From an uncultured Roseivirga sp. (GTDB taxonomy: Bacteria; Bacteroidota; Bacteroidia; Cytophagales; Cyclobacteriaceae): a DNA stretch of 64,000 nt. The notes beneath the pieces were generated by a model. That model saw nothing but the letters and a program-made list of their open reading frames with translations, was not told the DNA's origin and searched no databases. The DNA lies in contig CANLOY010000002.1 of assembly GCA_947493005.1 (NCBI GenBank), positions 372,001 through 436,000 of the forward strand, given 5' to 3'. The position numbers and the translations under genes were made by a program. This document shows positions 16,019-25,344 of the stretch, piece by piece. Position 1 is the stretch's first letter, and every line of letters begins with the position of its first letter.

Positions 16019-17051
16019 TACTATAGTCATCGGTGGCGGTCAGGCAGGGCTCTCCATGGGCTATTTTTTGAGAAGACAAAAACTAGATTATCTCATTCTT
16101 GACGATAATCATGACTCAGGAGGTTCATGGCTGCAAACATGGGATAATCTGAAGCTCTTTTCTCCTGTACAATTTAGCTCAATGTCAGGATGGATGATGC
16201 CCAAAGGTGAGGGTGAGTACCCTACAAAAAATGAGTTTTTAGATTATATGTCACGCTACGAACAGCGTTACGCTTTCCCAATTAAGCGTCCTGTTGATGT
16301 TAAGCATGTCAGGAAAGAAGGAGGAATATTTATCTTAGAAACTGATAAAGAAGTTTTTAGAACAAAGACGATCGTGAGTGCTACTGGTAGTGCACAAAAT
16401 CCACTTATTCCAAGCTATCCTGGGCAATCAACTTATGAGGGTACACAGTTCCATTCTGTGAATTACAAAAATGCCGATGACCTCTCCGACAAACGCGTGC
16501 TCATCATTGGGGGAGGTAATTCTGGGGCTCAGCTATTAGCCGAAGTGTCAAAAGTCGCCAAAACACAGTGGGTTACTTTAGAGGAGCCTTATTTTTTACC
16601 TGATCATATTGATGGAAGATATCTATTTGATGCTGCTACCAATAAATACCTGGGAAAACAAGGAAACTCTGCTTATGAAATAAAGGCATCGTTAAGCAAT
16701 ATTGTGATGGTAGACAGTGTCAAGGAGGCTCAAGAGAGAGGTGTGTTGCATGCAAAAAGGCCATTCAAGTCATTTTATAATGAAGGTGTAGTATGGGAGA
16801 ATGGAATTTCAGAGCCCTTTGACGTAGTAATCTGGTGCACTGGATTCAAACCCAATTTAGCCCATCTGCAGGGCCTTGGTATTGTTGAAGACTATCGCAT
16901 AAAAACCAATGGAACACGATCTACCCTTGAACCCCGGCTTTGGCTCTTAGGCTATGGAAACTGGACGGGGTTTGCATCTGCAACAATATATGGAGTAGGT
17001 AAAACAGCCAGACAGACCGCAAGAGAAATTGTAGATGAGCTTGGAACTTAG
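16005..17051 (+). CDS. arsO: ArsO-type flavin-dependent monooxygenase
   Basis: The 348-residue flavoprotein has an N-terminal FAD site VIGGGQAGLSMGYFL (about 8-22) and a second dinucleotide (NADPH) site VLIIGGGNSGAQ near 165. GGSWLQTWDNLKLFSP and the WCTGFKPNL end motif place it with ArsO-type proteins found in arsenic gene clusters. Oxidation of trivalent arsenicals or a related small substrate is inferred. It overlaps the lyase gene by 14 bases and is the last gene before the terminator-like repeat. Confidence 0.82.
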   Translation: MKVYDTIVIGGGQAGLSMGYFLRRQKLDYLILDDNHDSGGSWLQTWDNLKLFSPVQFSSMSGWMMPKGEGEYPTKNEFLDYMSRYEQRYAFPIKRPVDVKHVRKEGGIFILETDKEVFRTKTIVSATGSAQNPLIPSYPGQSTYEGTQFHSVNYKNADDLSDKRVLIIGGGNSGAQLLAEVSKVAKTQWVTLEEPYFLPDHIDGRYLFDAATNKYLGKQGNSAYEIKASLSNIVMVDSVKEAQERGVLHAKRPFKSFYNEGVVWENGISEPFDVVIWCTGFKPNLAHLQGLGIVEDYRIKTNGTRSTLEPRLWLLGYGNWTGFASATIYGVGKTARQTAREIVDELGT

Positions 17052-17115
17052 AAATTCATGCCAAACTGCCATCGAACCCCTTGTAAGTGGATAGAATTGG
17101 ACTACATATTGATGT

Positions 17116-17154
17116 CCACCTCAAAATCAGACAGTTATGAAAGGACTGTCTTTT
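17116..17154 (+). repeat. degenerate direct repeat of the tRNA 3' flank
   Basis: The CCAC start, the central AAAATCAG and the hairpin sequence match 12091-12130, which begins at the 3' end of the tRNA gene. The pair brackets the sigma/arsM/PAP2/PatB/ArsO block and may mark the ends of an inserted segment. Confidence 0.55.
17130..17154 (+). terminator. terminator after arsO, similar to the tRNA terminator
   Basis: GACAGT and ACTGTC pair and run into TTTT. With its flank (17116-17154) it matches 12091-12130 at about 34 of 40 positions. Confidence 0.75.
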
Positions 17155-17203
17155 GTTTTTACGATACATTGAATATATCTCTTTAACCCTTAACGAACAT
17201 TCT

Positions 17204-20200
17204 TTAATTCCCAATAGATACCTCTACACGTCTTATCATTCCCGACCTATTGAAAAGCTCTCGGGAATACTCTTTGGGAAGTAATGTACTTTCTAGTTTA
17301 AATTTTGAATCATCTTCAAATCTCAATTCAATCTTATGACTTCCCTGGGGCTCATTATTTCTGGTATAGATTATTGGTACCTGACAATAGGTAAATGCCA
17401 ACTGATCAGCTGAAACCGGGATTTCTTCCCACTCCTCATTCACAGCATAGTATTCAAAAGTTCTGGCTTCTGTAAGCCATTCGTTTTCGTTCAGCATAAT
17501 TGGGTTAAAATGGATACATCCATCAATAACTCTTACACCAAGCTCTGCCCAGCGATTGATAATATCTTCTTTCACCTGACCAGTCATCCCAGGTTGTTGT
17601 GCTCCTTTTCCATACGGGGTATGTGAGTATGGGTCTGTAGGAAATGCACCATAAAGTTCAGGGGATTTGTTAATACCAATTCCCGCCCTTATCTCATAAT
17701 AATGTTCAACCATTCTTCCCATTACCTCAGTACCTTCGTACTCATCATGACCATTGTAAATACATTCCTGTACGGATAAAAGCAGCTTGGATACCATATG
17801 CCAGTAAATACTACCTAACCCCTCATAGCCAAAAAACGTACCCGATCTACCTGTGAATTTCTTATGATCAAACTGTCTTTCAAATTCGCCTAGAAACAGA
17901 TCGTATTCATCGTCAATTAAACTTCCATATTTAGTGGTGGACAGCTGATTTAAAGCATTCTTAAGGCTTTCTGCATTATTAAACTTTCCATTGAAATGGC
18001 ACCCTCCAAAGTCATCTCTGACAATTACTGAACTATCTCCTGACTTCAAAAGCTGTTCTGCCAGCTTAGAGCTTTTCATGAACTCATTCGACAAAGCGTT
18101 CTTATCGAAAAATCTGGACAACTCCTTATTGGGGTAAAGCATGTAACTATACTGATCTTCACGATACATGTCACTTTTTTTCAGTGCATCCAGCACAGCC
18201 AGGCTTTCTACAAGGTTTAAAAACCCAGAGCTAAGAACAGCTACCTGCCCTTCCAGCATTTCATATAGGTGTGATAGTTGCGCTTTATCGTCCTTAAATT
18301 CAATAAGGTTATAGGCATGATAAAGTCCATCAGCTCGTTTATTAGCTCTGATTGAATGGTCAATGTAAAGTGTAATGTCTTGCAGAAAATCCAGCACATC
18401 ATCTTTAGATAAATCACTCATCGTATCAGAAACCTCATTGTAGACCTTTGCTCTATACGCCTCACCTGAGGTGCCAAGCTCGTCCATAAACTGCTTTCTG
18501 ATACTATCAGAAAACCCGGTCTTCAGTAAATCTTTGTGCTTAGAAAAAGAACCAGATAGTGCTCTAAACAGCTCCACTACAGGTAGATTTAAATGATAAG
18601 ATTCATTACCTGTATTTGATAAGAGTTTTTGGCAAAAAGAAACGTAACGCCTCAAATAAAATAGTGTCACCATTGACACTCCGTTGCCCACAAGCGCATT
18701 ATTGGCATCATTCCACTCCGGGCGTTGCGTATTGAGCCATATCCCCCCTTCGGGAATAAAATTGGATAACTTAACCAGTAGCGTAAGTAAAAGCTTTTCG
18801 ATTAAGTTAGCTCTATACAACTGCCCATTGGCTTGTTGGACTAATTTACCGTCAGCTCCCATCTTTAATACTTCGGCCTTAACCCTATTCTCCAGGTCAT
18901 GATCAAAGTCTATTGTATCATGAGGGTTATTCACAATATCAGCATAGCCTTTAACTCTATAAGGTACATTAGCATAGACAAAGTGTCTGGTAGATAAGAG
19001 CTTATCCAAAGCACTGCTATTGTGGTTGCTAAGCAATTCTAAGAGTTTTAGCAGATAAATTATCTGATGGTCTCCCCAATAGCCAATATAAGACCAAGGA
19101 TCATCTGGTTCGATCACCTCCCAGTCAATACCTTCTCGTGTAATCCTGTATGGGTTATAGCCATCAATTGTTGAAGCATTTACAAAGCGGGTAATCATCG
19201 ACTGTAAATAGCCGGGATATGATAATGCCAATGCCTCCCAGTTCTGAAATATATCTCGCCAATTCCCTTGATAGCTCCTGTTCCTGGAACCATCTTCTTT
19301 TTTAATTTCAATAGAAAATTTATTCCAGGGCCTGCTTGGGTCACCATGCCTTCTACTAAACATCAAAGGCAAATATTCAAAACCGATTCGAATCAGGTCG
19401 ATATCATTTGTTGAATTGATCTCTTCAAGTAATCTATCATGCTCGATATGCATTCCCAGAGCGCATAAGAATTTCTGGTTTCTTAGGTAAACCTGATTGT
19501 TGCAGCCAGTGACATATTCTATAAAATCGCAAATCTCAATTTGGTAGGCCTCTTCAAAAATCCCTCCTCGCATAATGTTGAAGAGCACATTAGAAAAATG
19601 CCTTCCGTTAACCAACCCATCTGCTGTTACCTGCAAACCATCGGCTTTTGACATGAGTGTTTTCAAAGCTCTTGTGGTATTTTCAATATCTTCTTCGAGA
19701 AGCTTCAATAACTCATCTGGTTTGGATTTCAGGTGCTCTCTTAACTTAATAACTGTTGCGTGGTCCTGATTAACATCTGCTACCAGAAACCAACTTTTAG
19801 AAGTCTCCTTTGGCAATTTTATTGAAGCATTAATCATATAAGCCCCTGGTGCAGCCTTAACATTTGTTTCGTTACTTAACACCTTCCCTTCTCTGAAGCA
19901 ATCCACCTGGCGCGATGACAGTAAAACATTGTTCACTGCTACTCCAATGGACCAGACTGATGTAGCCATCAATGCCTCACTTGGTTCTGCTTTGTCTACA
20001 ATCATGGAGCTTAGAACAAACAAACCCAGCCCTGAGTCCTTATCCAGTTCATTTTTCTTGTAAGCATTGACGAGGTTGCTTCTTTGTTGTAACATGATGG
20101 CTCCGGCACCATAGGGTTGTATGTTTCTTATACCATCTAAAACATCGATACTTACATCTTCATTAGCCAGATTATAAAGTGTTGATTTCTTAACAAAACC

Positions 20201-20671
20201 ATACGCTTCTGAAAATTGCCAGGAGTACTGAAACTTTAGCATCAAATCACTGTTTATCTCCTCAAAAATCAGCCTGTTCCCTTCAACGTTCTTATATAGA
20301 TTTCTGCTTATCTGATAAACACCATGATACCTTTCAGAAAAGGGTTCCCATAAATGAGCACACCCTTTTTTTTCTACCAGAAAGAGGGATTTACTTCCGG
20401 TTTTCCCTGCTGTATCGGCAACTTTATCATCCGTTCCATAGGCAAATAATGCAGACTCTTCATTTTTTCGGCCTGCTGTCATTCCACCTGTACTGGAAAT
20501 AAATAGCCAATGATCTGAATGACTGACAAGAGTCATGAAAAATGCAGGCATTGCATCATAATTGGTGATCTTATAGAATACTTCTCCCTCAATATGGGTG
20601 TAGCCTCCTTCAACCTCTGTTTGTCCAGTATTAACAGAAGTATTGCCTATGTAAATCGTGCGCTTTGACAT
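17204..20671 (-). CDS. GH94/GH149/GH161-like glycoside phosphorylase, probably beta-1,3-oligoglucan phosphorylase
   Basis: This 1155-residue protein lacks a signal peptide, so it acts in the cytoplasm. An N-terminal beta-sandwich region contains STGGMTAGRKN, and the (alpha/alpha)6-type core has RPEWNDANNALVG with predicted general acid Asp655, as in inverting GH94-like phosphorylases. It is much longer than cellobiose phosphorylase (about 800), matching the large beta-1,3-oligoglucan phosphorylases. With two GH16 genes, an MFS porter and SusCD beside it, the inferred reaction is oligo-beta-1,3-glucan plus phosphate to glucose 1-phosphate plus the shortened chain. It is the last gene of the PUL, 115 bases after a GH16 gene. 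Confidence 0.82.
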   Translation of the reverse strand: MSKRTIYIGNTSVNTGQTEVEGGYTHIEGEVFYKITNYDAMPAFFMTLVSHSDHWLFISSTGGMTAGRKNEESALFAYGTDDKVADTAGKTGSKSLFLVEKKGCAHLWEPFSERYHGVYQISRNLYKNVEGNRLIFEEINSDLMLKFQYSWQFSEAYGFVKKSTLYNLANEDVSIDVLDGIRNIQPYGAGAIMLQQRSNLVNAYKKNELDKDSGLGLFVLSSMIVDKAEPSEALMATSVWSIGVAVNNVLLSSRQVDCFREGKVLSNETNVKAAPGAYMINASIKLPKETSKSWFLVADVNQDHATVIKLREHLKSKPDELLKLLEEDIENTTRALKTLMSKADGLQVTADGLVNGRHFSNVLFNIMRGGIFEEAYQIEICDFIEYVTGCNNQVYLRNQKFLCALGMHIEHDRLLEEINSTNDIDLIRIGFEYLPLMFSRRHGDPSRPWNKFSIEIKKEDGSRNRSYQGNWRDIFQNWEALALSYPGYLQSMITRFVNASTIDGYNPYRITREGIDWEVIEPDDPWSYIGYWGDHQIIYLLKLLELLSNHNSSALDKLLSTRHFVYANVPYRVKGYADIVNNPHDTIDFDHDLENRVKAEVLKMGADGKLVQQANGQLYRANLIEKLLLTLLVKLSNFIPEGGIWLNTQRPEWNDANNALVGNGVSMVTLFYLRRYVSFCQKLLSNTGNESYHLNLPVVELFRALSGSFSKHKDLLKTGFSDSIRKQFMDELGTSGEAYRAKVYNEVSDTMSDLSKDDVLDFLQDITLYIDHSIRANKRADGLYHAYNLIEFKDDKAQLSHLYEMLEGQVAVLSSGFLNLVESLAVLDALKKSDMYREDQYSYMLYPNKELSRFFDKNALSNEFMKSSKLAEQLLKSGDSSVIVRDDFGGCHFNGKFNNAESLKNALNQLSTTKYGSLIDDEYDLFLGEFERQFDHKKFTGRSGTFFGYEGLGSIYWHMVSKLLLSVQECIYNGHDEYEGTEVMGRMVEHYYEIRAGIGINKSPELYGAFPTDPYSHTPYGKGAQQPGMTGQVKEDIINRWAELGVRVIDGCIHFNPIMLNENEWLTEARTFEYYAVNEEWEEIPVSADQLAFTYCQVPIIYTRNNEPQGSHKIELRFEDDSKFKLESTLLPKEYSRELFNRSGMIRRVEVSIGN

Positions 20672-20786
20672 TTATTAATTCCTTAGCATCCAGAATTGCG
20701 GTAATCAGGCAATTCACCTATCAGTTTATGATGTTATTGAGATATATAGGCTTCATGTTCAAGCCTTAAAGAGATCATGTCAGGTT

Positions 20787-22028
20787 TTACTTCAATTCGT
20801 AAACTCTGACATAATCAATTGTGAACTTTTGAGAAGTCATGGTAGAATCAATTCCCATAGCTCCCCCCCAGCCACCACCAATGGCAAGGTTAAGCACAAT
20901 ATTCTGCGGCTTATCGAAAGGCCATTCCATCTCATTGGCGTTTTTGTCATAGCGATAATATAGCTCACCGTCTACATAACCTCTGATTTCGCTTGGAGTC
21001 CACTCTACCGAGTAAGTATGAAAACTGTTAGTGATGTCTTTTATTTCTTTGGTATTGGATATCTGATTGTTAATCTTGAAATAATAGGCTGGTGTATGCA
21101 CTGTAACGTGGGCTATTCCTCTTCCATCTTCGTTCACTTCGTAGCCAACACTTTCAAGAATATCAATCTCGCCACAATAAGGCCAGCTTAGCTCATCAAC
21201 ATACGCATCTCCCAAAGTCCAGCCAGCAGCCCAATTTCCTTTTTCAGCAGGTACTTTAGCTCTGAATTCTATCTTACCATAAAGGAAACTCTCTTTTCCT
21301 CTGGTAGTTAGTCTGGCCGAAGTCCAGGGATAGTCAAGATCATCCTTCAATGCTTCAATAATCAAATGTCCATTTTCAACTCTGGCATTCTCTTTTCTGC
21401 CCACAGTATAATACTGAAGTTCACTATTTCCCCATCCCCAGTTTCCTATGTCGTAAGTCCATTTAGTGGTATCTACCTCTGAACCTTCAAATTCATCGGA
21501 CCATATAAGCCCCCATTCTTTTCCATCCATAGCCTGGGTGAATGTAACAGGGCTATTTTTATGGGGTTTGATCAAATCAAATCTCAGCTCATTAATCGTT
21601 ACATTCTTTCCTGAAACATGGAGTTTGATTTTATGAAGCCCTTCATTCATTGGGCTTCCTATTTTGACGGGCACTTCATTACCAGCCGAAAGAGACATCT
21701 TTCCAGTAATGTCATATGTCCTCCCATCTTTGTTATCGTAATAATCCTCGATCCAGAAAACACCCTCTCCTTTTGCATCTACCTCAATCTTGTACCTTCC
21801 AGCTTCTTTAATCATCACGTCAAAAGCCAACCATGACTTTCCATCTTTATGCATTATCTGGCCATTGCTCTGAGATACCTCTCCTTCACTAGCCGTATAG
21901 TCAATAGCATTGATACTTACTTTTGAATGGTTACTTTCCGAATCATGCTCTACATCACTTTCTGCACACCCTAGTACAAAAAGAAACAGGCATACCTGAA
22001 TAATCTGATTTCTTATTATCAATTTCAT
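20787..22028 (-). CDS. GH16 laminarinase lipoprotein with N-terminal CBM-like domain
   Basis: An endo-beta-1,3-glucanase is predicted. The 413-residue product is an SPII lipoprotein (LGC, Cys21). Residues about 38-155 form a beta-sandwich resembling a carbohydrate-binding module. The GH16 domain (about 170-413) carries the catalytic motif GEIDILES with nucleophile Glu287, Asp289 and acid/base Glu292, plus the WGWGNSELQYYT substrate region. It probably sits at the cell surface. It starts four bases after the MFS gene, so the two are translationally coupled. Confidence 0.92.
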   Translation of the reverse strand: MKLIIRNQIIQVCLFLFVLGCAESDVEHDSESNHSKVSINAIDYTASEGEVSQSNGQIMHKDGKSWLAFDVMIKEAGRYKIEVDAKGEGVFWIEDYYDNKDGRTYDITGKMSLSAGNEVPVKIGSPMNEGLHKIKLHVSGKNVTINELRFDLIKPHKNSPVTFTQAMDGKEWGLIWSDEFEGSEVDTTKWTYDIGNWGWGNSELQYYTVGRKENARVENGHLIIEALKDDLDYPWTSARLTTRGKESFLYGKIEFRAKVPAEKGNWAAGWTLGDAYVDELSWPYCGEIDILESVGYEVNEDGRGIAHVTVHTPAYYFKINNQISNTKEIKDITNSFHTYSVEWTPSEIRGYVDGELYYRYDKNANEMEWPFDKPQNIVLNLAIGGGWGGAMGIDSTMTSQKFTIDYVRVYELK

Positions 22029-22032
22029 TCTG

Positions 22033-23592
22033 TTATTTTTTAATCAAAAGGGACTCCAACTCTTCCAAACTCTTTCCTTTTGTTTCAGGCACTTTTCTTA
22101 TGATAAAGACCAAACCGAGTAAGGCAAAAACTCCATAAATCATAAATGTTGGTCCGCTACCTATGGTCGATAGTTCCCATGGAAAAACAAGTTGCACTGC
22201 AGTGCTTATTAGTGAATTGGCAAAACCAACTACTGAAATAGCCAAGCCTCGCACATAGATTGGGAATAGCTCAGAAAACAAGACCCACATTACAGGCCCA
22301 AGCGATATTGCAAAGCAGGCTACAAAGCCCAGAATACCAATCAAGATGATGGTTGGGTTCATAGAAATAGCTGCAGTAATCAATTCAGATTCGAATTGTT
22401 TGGCAGTGGATTCTCCAAGGTATTGTTTTAAAGCTTTCTTATAGGCTACATCGCCATCGAATGTCTGACTCAGTAAAGGGGCAAGTTGCTCCTTGTCAAT
22501 AGCCAATTCCAGATTATCCACCTTCTCTTCGGTAAGTTGATAGCTGGCCTGTCGGAAACCATATGTTAGTAAAAACATAAAAATTGCAATCCCTCCAACC
22601 CCTACAATTAACAGTGGCTTCCTGCCTATTTTATCAATAAACAACATGGCAAGGATTGTGAAAACAAGGTTTATCAGTCCTACCAAAATGGCTTGCATAA
22701 AAGACGCATCTGTACCTATTCCAGACTGCTCAAAAATCATAGGGGCATAGAAAAAGACTGAGTTAATCCCGGTAATCTGCTGAAGAATTCCTACTACAAG
22801 ACCAATGGTAATCACCAATCGAAGTGCAGGTTTAAAAAGCAGCTTTATAGGAAGCCTATCTTGTTTCTTATCTGTCAGGCTTTTCTTAACCGCTTCTAAA
22901 TCCTGAACAGCTTCGTCATTTGAACGAAACATCTTTAATACTTTTAATGCCTCTTCCAGTCGGTTTTGCATAATGAGCCAACGCGGGCTTCTCGGCACTA
23001 TCTGAAGTCCAACAAAATAGAGCACTGCAGGTAAAGCCTCTACTCCCAGCATCCATCGCCAGTTGTTTTCATTGATTCCCAGACTTTCAACCCATGCTGC
23101 ATTTGAGTCTCCTAGTGATAAGATTAGATAATTGCTGAAAAACGCGAGAGAGATCCCTACAACGATGTTTAACTGGTTAAAAGAAACCATTCTTCCTCTT
23201 ACGCCTGGAGGAGATATCTCAGCTATGTACATGGGAGCCATTATCAAAGAGGCCCCTACTCCTATTCCTCCAAGCATCCGGAATAACACAAAGGAGGTAA
23301 AAGTGGTTGCCAACGCAGAACCGACTGCAGAAATGGCAAAAACCACAGCACAAACCTTTAATACAACCCTTCTACCGAACCGATCGCTCAAAGGGCCTGA
23401 AACCATCATCGCCAAAGCGGCAATTAGGGTGAGTGAACTAACCGAGAACCCTAGCTCCAAATCGGTTAGATTAAACTCAATTTGAACAAACTTATTCACT
23501 CCTGAAATCACAGAAGCATCAAAGCCCATGAGCAATCCACCAAGAGCAACTATGGCGGCTATTTTGGTTGTAAACAGATTATTACGTGTCAT
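22033..23592 (-). CDS. MFS sugar porter
   Basis: The 519-residue inner-membrane transporter has about 12 predicted helices. Sugar-porter signatures are GLLMGFDASVISG in helix 1, DRFGRR after helix 2, PRSPRWL before the central loop, QQITGINSVFFYAP in helix 7 and PETKGKSLEELE at the end. A roughly 65-residue insert (about 370-435) sits between helices 9 and 10. Position between two GH16 genes suggests uptake of glucose or laminari-oligosaccharides from the periplasm by proton symport. The substrate is inferred. Confidence 0.92.
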   Translation of the reverse strand: MTRNNLFTTKIAAIVALGGLLMGFDASVISGVNKFVQIEFNLTDLELGFSVSSLTLIAALAMMVSGPLSDRFGRRVVLKVCAVVFAISAVGSALATTFTSFVLFRMLGGIGVGASLIMAPMYIAEISPPGVRGRMVSFNQLNIVVGISLAFFSNYLILSLGDSNAAWVESLGINENNWRWMLGVEALPAVLYFVGLQIVPRSPRWLIMQNRLEEALKVLKMFRSNDEAVQDLEAVKKSLTDKKQDRLPIKLLFKPALRLVITIGLVVGILQQITGINSVFFYAPMIFEQSGIGTDASFMQAILVGLINLVFTILAMLFIDKIGRKPLLIVGVGGIAIFMFLLTYGFRQASYQLTEEKVDNLELAIDKEQLAPLLSQTFDGDVAYKKALKQYLGESTAKQFESELITAAISMNPTIILIGILGFVACFAISLGPVMWVLFSELFPIYVRGLAISVVGFANSLISTAVQLVFPWELSTIGSGPTFMIYGVFALLGLVFIIRKVPETKGKSLEELESLLIKK

Positions 23593-23715
23593 ACAATTAG
23601 ATTTCTAATGGACTGAAAGAAAACAGACTGGTATATATATGTGTGTAGGAGGTCACAGTTGAGGAGAAAAAATCTCCTCAAACCACAACCCGACATGAAC
23701 TGACTACTTGTTCAA

Positions 23716-25332
23716 TTATTGGTAAACTCTGATGTAATCGACTTCTATAGTTGCTTCTGTAAAAGCACCATCAATGGCACCTCCCAAAGTTCCTCCCATT
23801 GCCAGATTCATAATGAGGAAGAAGTCTTTATTAAATGGGTATGTATCATTGTTTTTGACAACAGGATTATAGGTGTAAAACAAGTTGTCATCTACAAGGA
23901 AGTAGATTCCATCAGCACTCCATACCATTGAGTAAATATGGTATGCTGTAGCGTCTGCCACCATAGTACTACCACCGTTAGCTGTACCGCCAAAGCCTGA
24001 TGTTGTATGGGTTGTTCCCAAAATCTTGTTCAGGTCATTTCCAGTATGTTCCATGATATCAATCTCTCCAACCGCAGGCCAAGCAGTCGCTCCAAAATCA
24101 GCTCCTAACATCCAGAATGCTGGCCATGTTCCTCCATCTGAAGGAAGCTTGGCTCTTACATCTACTCTTCCATATTGGAACTCAAACAAACCTTGCGTTT
24201 TAATTCTTGCAGAAGTAAACTGACTACCATTGAATGTCTCTCTTTTTGCTATGATTTTAAGGACATCATTTTCAATGATCACATTGTCTGCTCTATTCGT
24301 GTAGTATTGCTCTTCGTTGTTACCCCAACCATTAGTTCCAGTTCCAATGTCATAATCCCACTTAGCAGCATCTAAAGCTCCCGGGGTATTAAACTCATCG
24401 GACCAAACCAGATTTGTAAAGTTAGGTACCCCTCCACCAGTAGCTCCTTCTGGAACGAAACTAAAATACCAGGCCAGTGCACCATCCTTTTGCAAACCTC
24501 TAACAGATAAAAGGTCATTGGTGAGTTCAAGAATCTCCCAATCGGCAATATTTGAATAATATGACATAAAGCTACCTCCAAGAGTAATTGTCTGAACTCC
24601 AGTATTTGCATCAGTCACCACAAGAAACCCTGTTGAGGTAGGTAATAAATTACCTGTTTCCACATCTCTGCATTCATCAACAAATTGCTGAGGGTTAGCT
24701 CCTGGAAACAAACTTGTTACTACTGCCCAGTTGATATAAGACTGTCCATTTGTATTTAAGCTATAACTGTAGTTATCATTAGCATCAAAGCTAAAGGTCA
24801 ACACATCATCGTACAGGCATGCGTTGAGCGCGTTAGGCTGTGCTGAAAAGAAATCCGGAGTTCTACCATCTGGTGGTCCAACACCAAAGTGACCAGCCAC
24901 ATTCTGATTCCAAACCCAATTCTTTGTGCCATTCCCTGCCAATTTCGCCAATGTAGCGGCATCAATAAATAAACGCACATCTAACGGTTGCTCAACTACT
25001 GCTGAACTCGAAACTCCTCCGGGTCCGAAAGCAACGACCCGAATAAAAACATTGTATTGCCCTGATCTGGTGTAACGGTGATCAACGGAGTTTCCTGGGA
25101 GTACAAGCGTAGGAGATTCATTATCAGAATCTCCAAAATATACATGATACGATAATGCTCCTGTAGCACTTGGTGTCACTGTCACATTTCCTGTTTGCCC
25201 TGCCTCTACTACAACAGCAATTTGTACATCTGATGGTGCATTTAGTTCACCTAAACCTGCGATATTCTCTTCGCAGCTCCAAATGACCATCATAAGCACT
25301 AATGAGAGCATATATAATTTGTTCAATTTCAT
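23716..25332 (-). CDS. GH16 laminarinase lipoprotein with PKD-like domain
   Basis: The 538-residue lipoprotein (lipobox WSC, Cys20) has a PKD/Ig-like domain (about 35-120), a middle domain of unknown type (about 128-295, two Cys) and a C-terminal GH16 domain (about 308-538). The catalytic motif is GEIDIMEH with Glu423, Asp425 and Glu428. Endo-hydrolysis of beta-1,3-glucan at the cell surface is expected. The PKD domain resembles those in the next gene, suggesting shared surface assembly. It starts 12 bases after the glycan-binding protein gene in the susCD operon. Confidence 0.91.
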   Translation of the reverse strand: MKLNKLYMLSLVLMMVIWSCEENIAGLGELNAPSDVQIAVVVEAGQTGNVTVTPSATGALSYHVYFGDSDNESPTLVLPGNSVDHRYTRSGQYNVFIRVVAFGPGGVSSSAVVEQPLDVRLFIDAATLAKLAGNGTKNWVWNQNVAGHFGVGPPDGRTPDFFSAQPNALNACLYDDVLTFSFDANDNYSYSLNTNGQSYINWAVVTSLFPGANPQQFVDECRDVETGNLLPTSTGFLVVTDANTGVQTITLGGSFMSYYSNIADWEILELTNDLLSVRGLQKDGALAWYFSFVPEGATGGGVPNFTNLVWSDEFNTPGALDAAKWDYDIGTGTNGWGNNEEQYYTNRADNVIIENDVLKIIAKRETFNGSQFTSARIKTQGLFEFQYGRVDVRAKLPSDGGTWPAFWMLGADFGATAWPAVGEIDIMEHTGNDLNKILGTTHTTSGFGGTANGGSTMVADATAYHIYSMVWSADGIYFLVDDNLFYTYNPVVKNNDTYPFNKDFFLIMNLAMGGTLGGAIDGAFTEATIEVDYIRVYQ

Positions 25333-25344
25333 GATTCTGTCTTT

